Positions 1 to 5,097 of a stretch of DNA of 9,251 nt are shown piece after piece. Each line of letters starts with the position of its first letter. Positions within the stretch are counted from its first letter, which is position 1. The stretch is from Thermococcus sp. Its GTDB lineage: Archaea > Methanobacteriota_B > Thermococci > Thermococcales > Thermococcaceae. The DNA is taken from the NCBI RefSeq assembly GCF_027066465.1, contig NZ_JAMONU010000125.1, positions 1 through 9,251 of the forward strand. Direction: 5' to 3'. Made by a program: the position numbers and the translations under genes. Below the pieces are notes generated by a model. That model was not told the origin of the DNA, ran no database searches, and saw only the letters and a program-made list of their open reading frames with translations.

Positions 1-573
1 GACGAGGCCTACGTCGAGATAGCGAGGCTCGCGGGCGAGCTTTCGGGCAGGGAGATAATATTCACCCGCGTTGAGAACGGAACGACGAGCAAGGAAAGCC
101 TGAAGTCCCTCACCGAGACCCTGAGTGAGTTCCAGCTTGAGGGGACGAAGGAAGACAGAACCTACCGCTACTTCGAGAACATAAGGAAGGTCTTCGACTT
201 CTACTTTGGCGCTGGAGCAGGAGAGGCCGTCCTTCCAGATAACGGCCACGTTAAAGGCTCTAAAATGCTCCGCCTATTCGTTGAGAACCAGCAGACGGGA
301 ACCTTCAGGGATGGCGTCATAAGCGTCACGCCCTTCGGAATGCAGAGGATTTACGACTCGCTCAAGGCCTACTGGGTGAAGATTGACTTCGACCTGCGCG
401 GTGACGTCTTCGCAGTCGGCGTGAACGAGGCCGACGAGAGGATTCGTCCGGACGACATAGTCGGCGTCGTGAGGGACGAGAAGGTAGTCGGCGTCGGCAA
501 GGCCGTTCTCGCTGGAGAGGAGATGATTAGGGCGAAGAAGGGCGTCGCCGTCAAGGTGAGGAAGCGGGCTTAA
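1..573 (+). CDS. arcS: Archaeosine synthase ArcS, C-terminal part (5' end outside window)
   Basis: The reading frame is open from the first base (190 codons) to the TAA at 571-573, so the N-terminus lies upstream; the ATG at 265 is internal. The C-terminal third (about 343-570) is a PUA RNA-binding domain, ending in the family-typical pattern of an IRPDD turn, a short VVGVGKAVL strand, a GEEM motif and a final AVKVR. Before it, about 200-235, is the FGAGAGEA motif that TgtA and ArcS share in their C-terminal region. ArcS (also called TgtA2) converts preQ0 at position 15 of archaeal tRNA towards archaeosine; in Thermococcus it is reported to add lysine, with a radical-SAM partner finishing the reaction. 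I favour ArcS over TgtA because of the acidic, helical region in front of the FGAGAGEA motif, but the catalytic part that would settle it is not in the window. Confidence 0.68.
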   Translation, partial: DEAYVEIARLAGELSGREIIFTRVENGTTSKESLKSLTETLSEFQLEGTKEDRTYRYFENIRKVFDFYFGAGAGEAVLPDNGHVKGSKMLRLFVENQQTGTFRDGVISVTPFGMQRIYDSLKAYWVKIDFDLRGDVFAVGVNEADERIRPDDIVGVVRDEKVVGVGKAVLAGEEMIRAKKGVAVKVRKRA

Positions 574-582
574 AATTTTAAA
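570..582 (+). promoter_or_regulatory. TATA box of the DUF2103 gene
   Basis: An AT-only stretch, TTAAAATTTTAAAG, covers the arcS stop codon and the following bases. Its centre is about 26 bases before the ATG at 604, which is where the transcript should start in an archaeon. The sequence just before the ATG is pyrimidine-rich and has no GGTGA-like ribosome binding site, so the mRNA is probably leaderless. Confidence 0.6.
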
Positions 583-603
583 GTTCCTCCCCTACCTTTT
601 CTC

Positions 604-900
604 ATGCCCAAGCACTTCCGCAAAGGCGTCAAGAGGGAGCACCACTTCCTCAAGGGGCTTGAGAAACCCCTCGAGGAGATAGCCTCGATTCCCGGCGTAA
701 AGAAGGTAATCCCGGGCAGGATTTACGCGAGCGATTCCAGGGGTTTTGAGATTAAGGTGACGCGGGAAACGCAGACCGGCCTTAAGCTCGTCGCCAAGAG
801 CGACGGGAGCGTTCAGGAAGTTTTTCTCGTCGTTGATAGACTGGACCGGGCCAGGGTTCGCGAGGCAATAGAACGCCTTGCCGAGGACTGGACGAAATAG
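604..900 (+). CDS. DUF2103-family small protein (predicted metal-binding)
   Basis: A 98-residue basic protein beginning MPKHFRKGVK. It has histidines at 4, 13 and 14 in a lysine/arginine-rich N-terminus, then a helix and an IPGVKKVIPGRI strand-turn (about 29-40), beta strands rich in alternating hydrophobic residues (48-78), and a C-terminal amphipathic helix (81-96). Size and pattern fit the archaeal DUF2103 family, which databases label as predicted metal-binding; no reaction is known to me. The compact alpha-beta layout with a basic N-terminus would also suit an RNA-binding protein, but that is inference. The ATG at 604 is chosen because it lies one promoter spacing after a clear TATA box. 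A long frame on the opposite strand (592-927) is a shadow of this gene. It lies 30 bases after arcS on the same strand. Confidence 0.7.
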   Translation: MPKHFRKGVKREHHFLKGLEKPLEEIASIPGVKKVIPGRIYASDSRGFEIKVTRETQTGLKLVAKSDGSVQEVFLVVDRLDRARVREAIERLAEDWTK

Positions 901-908
901 TTTTAAAC
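900..908 (+). promoter_or_regulatory. TATA box of the DUF2079 gene
   Basis: The palindromic GTTTTAAAC begins at the last base of the upstream stop codon. Its centre is about 27 bases before the ATG at 931. No Shine-Dalgarno sequence precedes that ATG (the bases are ACCACATCTG), so a leaderless transcript starting at or next to the A of ATG is likely. Confidence 0.6.
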
Positions 909-930
909 CAACGCGGTTTAACCACATCTG

Positions 931-2331
931 ATGGTGAGATTCAAAATTAAAATTAAGTTATCATCTTACGATTTTACTGCGGTGGTTATTGCAGTAGTTT
1001 ACACGCTCGTTATGATTTATTTAAGCTTCCTTAAATTCAGGTACTTTGCCTACAAGAGCTTTGACCTCGGAATCTTTACGCAGTCCCTGGCGGGCTTCCT
1101 GCACGGGCGGCCCCTTTTCAACACGGTTGAGTGGCAGCTCTACGGCGTCTCTAATCACTTCGGCGTTCATTTCCAGCCGATTCTCTTTCTCCTCGTTCCA
1201 ATCTTCGCGCTGTTCCCCTCAGCCAAAACCCTCCTCGTGATTCAGAGCATTGCACTGGGTTCGTCGGTTCTGCTGGCATATCTCCTTGCCAAGAAGGTTC
1301 TGGATGAGAGGCTCGCCATAGTGCTGACTGCTCCCTACGCCTTCAACTCCTCCCTCATCGGGATTAACCTCTTTGAGTTTCACCCGGTTTCGCTGGCCGT
1401 TCCCCTCTTCCTGCTCGCGGCAATCTTCCTCGTTGATGGAAGGGAGAGGGCCTTCATCCTAACTTCAGTCCTCCTTCTGTCCGTCAAGGAGGACACGTTT
1501 CTGGGTGTGATTTCGCTTTCGCTGTGGTGGGCGCTCCGCGACGGTTTCTCCTCTGGAGTGCTGAAGAGGAACGTTCGCTTCATAGTCCTCTCGATTATCG
1601 CGGGGGTCTACGGGTTAATAGCAATCAAGGTGATAATTCCGCACTTCGGAAACGGCTACATCTACGGCTACCTATACAAGCATGTGGGCATAAACGGAAG
1701 GAAGCTTGCCTACTTCCTGCTCTTCAACCTGAGCTTCGGTCTGTTGCCCCTCTTCATCCCGCGGAACTGGGTTCTCCTCGCTCTTCCGTGGCTCGAGAAC
1801 CTCCTGGCTTCGCGGCCAAGCCAGTACACGTTTGGATTCCACTACCCCTACATGCTCGTCCCGCTTTCCTTCATTGGGACAGTCTTTGCCGTGAAGGGGC
1901 TTGAACTGTGGAAGGTTAAGAAAATCCTCTCGGTTCTCATAGCCTTAGCGCTCGTAACCTCCTGGGCGACCATGCCAGTTGCGGAAAAGCCTCCCAAGAA
2001 GCTCTTTCCTCTAGTTTACTACTCGGTTCTCCAGCCGGCTCCGGGGTACAAAACCGCTTGGGCGGTCGTGGACGTTCTCCTGAAGACGAACCTCTCAGTT
2101 TACACACAGCCCATATTTTACCCGGCCCTTGCGGTCAAGGAGAACGTCTACGTTTACCCCGCGAAAGTCAGGCCAGATTTGGTTTTCGTGGACGTGAAGA
2201 CCTACCACGGGAGGCTCTACCTGGTGAGGCTCAGGGAGATGGTTGGTGGGAGGTACGTTCTCGTGTATTCCAAGAACGGCATAGAAGTGTATAAAAGGGT
2301 CGGGGTGAAGTTTCAGCTTAACGCGCCGTGA
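931..2331 (+). CDS. DUF2079 multi-spanning membrane protein
   Basis: This 466-residue protein has about ten predicted membrane segments (roughly 14-34, 82-96, 100-120, 128-145, 152-168, 174-200, 216-236, 258-277, 304-321, 331-348), then a soluble C-terminal domain of about 115 residues. Family marks of DUF2079 are visible: FDLGIFTQSL at 44-53 in the first outside loop, NHFGVHFQP at 75-83, FEFHPVSLAVP at 148-158 and KEDTFLG at 186-192. The C-terminal domain ends with the strand pattern DLVFVD...YVLVYSKNGIEVYKR. DUF2079 proteins resemble GT-C fold, lipid-sugar-dependent glycosyltransferases; the Asp at 45 sits where such enzymes carry an acidic catalytic residue, but activity and substrate are unknown. 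The ATG at 931 follows a TATA box at leaderless spacing; GTG at 934 is a weaker alternative. The next gene starts 13 bases later, so the two probably form an operon. Confidence 0.8.
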   Translation: MVRFKIKIKLSSYDFTAVVIAVVYTLVMIYLSFLKFRYFAYKSFDLGIFTQSLAGFLHGRPLFNTVEWQLYGVSNHFGVHFQPILFLLVPIFALFPSAKTLLVIQSIALGSSVLLAYLLAKKVLDERLAIVLTAPYAFNSSLIGINLFEFHPVSLAVPLFLLAAIFLVDGRERAFILTSVLLLSVKEDTFLGVISLSLWWALRDGFSSGVLKRNVRFIVLSIIAGVYGLIAIKVIIPHFGNGYIYGYLYKHVGINGRKLAYFLLFNLSFGLLPLFIPRNWVLLALPWLENLLASRPSQYTFGFHYPYMLVPLSFIGTVFAVKGLELWKVKKILSVLIALALVTSWATMPVAEKPPKKLFPLVYYSVLQPAPGYKTAWAVVDVLLKTNLSVYTQPIFYPALAVKENVYVYPAKVRPDLVFVDVKTYHGRLYLVRLREMVGGRYVLVYSKNGIEVYKRVGVKFQLNAP

Positions 2332-2344
2332 GGGGGGATGAGAG

Positions 2345-3130
2345 GTGGTCGACTTCGTGGAAGCCCTTACGAGGGGTTGGGAAAAAGTCGGGGAGCTTGC
2401 GCCCTTGATGGTGGTTCCACTGGTTCTCACACTGCTCTCGGTGGACAACCTGAGAAAGGTCGTTGCCTTCTCCGGCTTTCACATCGGGGTTAAGTTCGTA
2501 TTTCCTGAGGACGTTCCCACCCTCTGGAGCTTTGTTTCGCCTCCGCCTTCGGCAGGCTCGGGTGTTTCCGCCGTGGGGCTTGTACTTATGCTGGTCGGTG
2601 CCATCGTAGGCGCGTTTCTCTCGGCCGGCTACCTTGGGAGCATAAGAGACAGGCTTAGTGGCCGGGAGACGGACTTCATGTCAAACGGGGAGAGGTTCTT
2701 CCTCGACTTCCTCTGGTTCAAGCTTCTCCTCCTCGTGATTGGGGTCACGCTAATATTTACCGGAATGCTCCTCAGTGCTCTGATTGTCCTTGCGCTGCCG
2801 CTGTTGCTCTTCGTTTTCTACCTGATTTATGGAGTTCCGTACCTTATAGTTTCCCAAAACATGAGCTTTGGAGAGGCGTTCGAGAGGAGCGTGGAGATGG
2901 CCCTTAAGGGAGGCGATTACCTCGGCTACGGTCTTAAGTACCTCGCGTTCGTGGCCCTGGTTTCAGTGCCGATGACGGTCGTCGTTGTGAACTTCGGTCT
3001 CGTTGGTTTGTTGGCTGGAATCGCCGTCTCACCGGTGCTTGCCCTCGTGCTGTCCACGGCAACGATGATTTTCTTCCTTGAGAAGACGAGTACCTCAAAG
3101 CTCCCGCTTCCCTTCGAAGAACTCAATTAG
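2345..3130 (+). CDS. Polytopic membrane protein of unknown function
   Basis: I do not recognise this 261-residue protein with confidence. It has about six membrane segments (roughly 18-33, 76-98, 123-146, 147-168, 198-219, 221-246), an outside or inside loop of about 40 residues after the first one (34-75, with a PPPSAGSG stretch), and a polar loop at 99-121 with a GYLGSIRDRLSGRE segment. The GYL...R pattern followed by a helix pair, and a later AFERSVEMA amphipathic helix, recall DUF4013-like or related archaeal membrane proteins, but this is only a resemblance. Start codon is GTG at 2345, preceded by a G-run (2332-2337) that can serve as ribosome binding site; the ATG at 2338 is out of frame. 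It follows the DUF2079 gene by 13 bases, suggesting co-transcription. Its last eleven codons and stop overlap the convergent methyltransferase gene. Confidence 0.75.
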   Translation: MVDFVEALTRGWEKVGELAPLMVVPLVLTLLSVDNLRKVVAFSGFHIGVKFVFPEDVPTLWSFVSPPPSAGSGVSAVGLVLMLVGAIVGAFLSAGYLGSIRDRLSGRETDFMSNGERFFLDFLWFKLLLLVIGVTLIFTGMLLSALIVLALPLLLFVFYLIYGVPYLIVSQNMSFGEAFERSVEMALKGGDYLGYGLKYLAFVALVSVPMTVVVVNFGLVGLLAGIAVSPVLALVLSTATMIFFLEKTSTSKLPLPFEELN

Positions 3131-3727
3131 CTCCTCGTCGCTTGTTTCTTCATCATCTGTATAACCGAGCTCCCTCTTCTGCAGTTCGATTAGTCCGGGT
3201 GTAAGGAGAAGCTTCCCGTCCAGCTTGGGAACAGCGTAGTGGAGCGTTATCTCGCTGAACTCATCGAGCTTTATCGTCGGGTTCTCCTCGTACTCAACCT
3301 CCTCAAGCCTCTTGCCGTCAGCGATTAGCCTGGCCACTATTGAAGCTCCGTCAATCGAGAACTGGGGTTTTCCGATGTGCCTGACCTTAACGCCTTCCAT
3401 CTTCGACGTTATGAACTCCTTGGTTCTTCCCCTCGGAACGGCATCGCCGAGGATTCCTCCGACGACTATTATCGTGTCCTCCTCTATATCTTCCGGCTTC
3501 AGCTCCTCCTCCGCTTGAAGGTCGAGAACTATGATTTTTGAGCGGTCAAAGGGGAACTTTGTGACGCTTTCCCCTATGACGCTCCCGAGCTTCGCGAGTT
3601 TTTCCCTCTCGTCGGGGCGAACGTTTGTGAAAATCAGCCTCTCCTTCCACCACTCGCTGGCGTGCCTGTACTCCAGCCACAGCCAGTCGCTTATCTCCTC
3701 GAGGTGCTCTATGACTAGGTAAGGCAT
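3095..3727 (-). CDS. SPOUT-superfamily methyltransferase, DUF431 / Sfm1-like
   Basis: This 210-residue protein matches what I recall of yeast Sfm1 and the DUF431 family, annotated as predicted SAM-dependent RNA methyltransferase. It begins YLVIEHLEE (3-11) followed by DWLWLEY (14-20), has a central hydrophobic strand IIVLDL (65-70), and then the signature IIVVGGILGD (86-95) with PRGRTKEF (98-105). Near the end is LLLTPGLIELQKRELG (173-188). In SPOUT proteins the GGILGD loop is part of the knotted SAM site. Yeast Sfm1 methylates an arginine of ribosomal protein uS3; whether archaeal members modify a protein or an RNA is not known to me. The last 20 residues are strongly acidic (DDEETSDEELIEFFEGK), which Sfm1 lacks in that form. 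The ATG at 3727 is preceded by GGTGGGAG, a good ribosome binding site. It is divergent from the next gene and shares a 57-base promoter spacer with it. Confidence 0.82.
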   Translation of the reverse strand: MPYLVIEHLEEISDWLWLEYRHASEWWKERLIFTNVRPDEREKLAKLGSVIGESVTKFPFDRSKIIVLDLQAEEELKPEDIEEDTIIVVGGILGDAVPRGRTKEFITSKMEGVKVRHIGKPQFSIDGASIVARLIADGKRLEEVEYEENPTIKLDEFSEITLHYAVPKLDGKLLLTPGLIELQKRELGYTDDEETSDEELIEFFEGKREL

Positions 3728-3755
3728 GCTCCCACCGCCCGGCTTTGGGGTTCAA

Positions 3756-3766
3756 CTTTTTAAAAG
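3756..3766. promoter_or_regulatory. Palindromic TATA element serving two divergent genes
   Basis: CTTTTTAAAAG is symmetric and is the only AT-rich box in the 57-base spacer between the two methyltransferase genes. To the right, its centre is about 24 bases from the ATG at 3785, with no ribosome binding site, so a leaderless mRNA is expected. To the left, transcription would start near 3735, giving a leader of about 8 bases that carries GGTGGGAG before the ATG at 3727. Direction would have to be set by flanking BRE sequences. Confidence 0.6.
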
Positions 3767-3784
3767 CTCTTCCCAAGTTGGACC

Positions 3785-4441
3785 ATGTCGTTTAAGGTCA
3801 AGTATTCGAGGATGGCGAGGTACTACGAAACCCTTGAGAAACCGCTCGACAGCTTTCTCTGTCCCCTGCGCGAGAGAGCTGTCTCCTTCGTGGAGGGAAA
3901 AACTCTAGAAGTCGGCGTTGGCGTAGGGAAAACGCTACGCTATTACCCAAGGGGTGTTGAACTCTGCGCCGTTGATGCGGTACCTGAAACCCTTGAAATC
4001 GCCCGGGAGAAGGCTCGGAAGCTTGACCTGAACGCCTGTTTTGAGGTTGCAGACGTGGAGGAACTCCCCTTTCCCGAGGGCACGTTCGATACGGTCCTGA
4101 GTTCGTTCGTCTTCTGCACAGTTCCGAATCCCGAGAAAGGAATGAGAGAAATCCTCCGCGTCCTGAAGCCCGGAGGAAGGGCAGTATTCCTCGAGCACAC
4201 GAAGAGCGACTCACCTCTGCTCAACTACCTCTTCCTCCTTCCTCTGAAGTTGCCGTTGAAGGTGCTCCTCGATGACGACCCGCTCAGGGAGACCCACAGG
4301 CTCGTCTCGAAGTACTTCGAAATCGAGCGGGAGGAGCACTATTACCGCGGAATCGTCCGTTTAATCATCGCACGGAAACCAGGGGGTAAAACTTTTAAAG
4401 CCCCCGGCAATAGGAATAACGGGCGTGCGGTGGTAGTCTAG
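3785..4441 (+). CDS. Class I SAM-dependent methyltransferase (Methyltransf_11 / UbiE-like)
   Basis: The 218-residue frame has the order of motifs of class I methyltransferases: motif I LEVGVGVGKTL (41-51, glycine loop for SAM), the acidic residue ending motif II in CAVDA (61-65), VADVEELPFPEGTFD (88-102) with Asp90 and the motif IV strand DTVLSSFVF, and LRVLKPGGRAVFLEH (124-138) before the last strands. The C-terminal half (145-195) has the LLDDDPLRETHRLV and YYRGIVRLIIAR segments. The substrate cannot be told; small molecule, lipid or protein are all open. The ATG at 3785 fits leaderless spacing after the TATA element at 3756-3766. The natural protein probably ends near residue 197-200: the last 20 residues or so (after ARKPGG) are encoded by the promoter and first 15 bases of the tRNA-Gly gene and look non-native. 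Confidence 0.78.
   Translation: MSFKVKYSRMARYYETLEKPLDSFLCPLRERAVSFVEGKTLEVGVGVGKTLRYYPRGVELCAVDAVPETLEIAREKARKLDLNACFEVADVEELPFPEGTFDTVLSSFVFCTVPNPEKGMREILRVLKPGGRAVFLEHTKSDSPLLNYLFLLPLKLPLKVLLDDDPLRETHRLVSKYFEIEREEHYYRGIVRLIIARKPGGKTFKAPGNRNNGRAVVV
4391..4400 (+). promoter_or_regulatory. TATA box of tRNA-Gly
   Basis: ACTTTTAAAG, preceded by purine-rich GGGGGTAAA as a possible BRE, has its centre about 31 bases before the first base of the tRNA. This places transcription start near 4421-4422, a few bases before the mature 5' end. The box lies inside the extended reading frame of the methyltransferase gene. Confidence 0.6.
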
Positions 4442-4504
4442 CCTGGTCTAGGACACCGGCCTCCCAAGCCGGTGACCCGGGTTCAAATCCCGGCCACCGC
4501 ACCA
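4427..4504 (+). tRNA. tRNA-Gly, anticodon CCC
   Basis: The sequence folds as a full cloverleaf. The acceptor stem GCGGTGG (4427-4433) pairs with CCACCGC (4494-4500), followed by discriminator A4501 and an encoded CCA (4502-4504). The D arm is GTCT/GGAC with an 11-base loop containing GG. The anticodon stem is CCGGC/GCCGG with loop CTCCCAA, so the anticodon is CCC and reads GGG glycine codons. The variable loop is TGAC and the T arm is CCGGG-TTCAAAT-CCCGG. No intron is present. G15 faces C48, the site where archaeosine is made by TgtA and ArcS. Its first 15 bases are also read in the frame of the upstream methyltransferase. Confidence 0.97.
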
Positions 4505-4857
4505 TTACAGCCCTTACTTCGCAAGCGCTGGCGGAAAGTGTTGTGCCGATTCTAGGGGTTCATTGCGTATGGGGTTTCTTTTTCACATATTCCTTCTCAG
4601 GAAGTTTCACTCTAAGAAAGCGCCCTTCGGGCGCTGATAACAAGGTTGAAACGATCTTAAGGGGTTTTGTTGTAGTGTTAAACCCTCTACTAGCTTGCCC
4701 CTTGTTAGTGCACGGCTGACTTTTTGCCTATGGGTAGGAAGGGTACTCTTTGGTCAAGCTTTCTTAAAGCTTGTTCGCCTGCGCGACATCGGGCTTTGCT
4801 CGACGCAAGGGACGACAGTCCCGCAGAGTTTGACCAAGGTTCGTGATTCTTCTCTAA
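4505..4857. other. Gene-free stretch rich in inverted repeats after tRNA-Gly
   Basis: No frame here gives a recognisable protein; the base mix looks less GC-rich by eye than the neighbouring genes. It holds several stems. AGCGCCC-TTC-GGGCGCT is a perfect 7-pair hairpin at 4619-4635. TAACAAGG (4638-4645) pairs with CCTTGTTA (4700-4707) and encloses GGGTTT/AAACCC (4662-4667 with 4680-4685). A 15-pair helix is formed by 4748-4762 with 4825-4839. ATTCTT-CTCT-AAGAAT lies at 4846-4861. The nonamer CTCTAAGAA occurs twice, at 4610-4618 and 4852-4860. No copy of the tRNA 3' end is found downstream, which argues against a simple tRNA-site integrase insertion. It may be a dispersed repeat, a decayed mobile element or a structured RNA. 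Confidence 0.5.
4748..4839 (+). ncRNA. Candidate structured RNA: 15-pair helix enclosing two hairpins
   Basis: The outer helix pairs 4748-4762 with 4825-4839, fifteen pairs of which three are G-U (4749/4838, 4758/4829, 4761/4826). It encloses a hairpin of seven pairs with one bulged A (4780-4786 with 4800-4807) and a perfect hairpin GGGAC-GACA-GTCCC (4809-4822), giving a three-way junction. The three G-U pairs would be A-C mismatches on the other strand, so a plus-strand RNA is favoured. A competing perfect hairpin CAAGCTTT-CTT-AAAGCTTG (4755-4773) uses part of the outer helix. I see no convincing TATA box just upstream, and it matches no RNA family I know. Confidence 0.25.
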
Positions 4858-5097
4858 GAATGCAATTCAAAGGAGTTTTGCTCTCTCATCTACCTGCTCT
4901 GGTACAGGGCCATCGAGGGAGACGTTGCCTTCGCCTCGAACTTAGCCTACCTCGTTCCCTTCCTCAGCCTGCTCTTCATCTCAACGGTTCTCGGGGAGAG
5001 AAAAGAAGTTTCGACGCTCATCGGACTGACCCGCATAGTTGCGGGCATAATACTGGAGAAAACGATAAAGAGAAAAGGGAAACTCACTCCTCCCTGA
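4858..5097 (+). pseudogene. C-terminal relic of an EamA/DMT-type transporter
   Basis: A frame open from 4858 (just after a TAA at 4855-4857) to the TGA at 5095-5097 has no usable start codon before its conserved part. From about 4882 it reads SLIYLLWYRAIEGDVAFAS, then a strongly hydrophobic NLAYLVPFLSLLFISTVLGE and a last hydrophobic stretch with IVAGIILE before a basic tail. This is the usual end of ten-helix EamA/DMT family exporters: helix 8-9 with the P-x-x-S-x-L-x-x-x-x-x-LGE pattern, then helix 10 with a G-x-x-x-I-x-x-G motif. Full-length members are near 280-300 residues, so about three quarters is gone. An arginine inside the last helix (GLTRIVAG) suggests decay. The upstream part is replaced by the repeat-rich stretch. 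Its last 14 bases overlap the 3' end of gcvT on the other strand. Confidence 0.72.

Noticed and set aside
2095..2448. Minus-strand frame across the junction of the two membrane-protein genes
   Set aside because: No recognisable pattern; it spans two well-supported genes on the other strand.
4503..4637. Short frame ending in HSKKAPFGR just before the 4619-4635 hairpin
   Set aside because: No start codon with a ribosome binding site or TATA spacing, and it begins inside the tRNA CCA end; its end is simply the hairpin sequence read as codons.
4605..4875. Loose resemblance of CTCTAAGAA-type segments to Thermococcales CRISPR repeats
   Set aside because: Only two imperfect copies 242 bases apart, no regular spacing, no spacers; not an array, and the match to the roughly 30-base repeat needs gaps.
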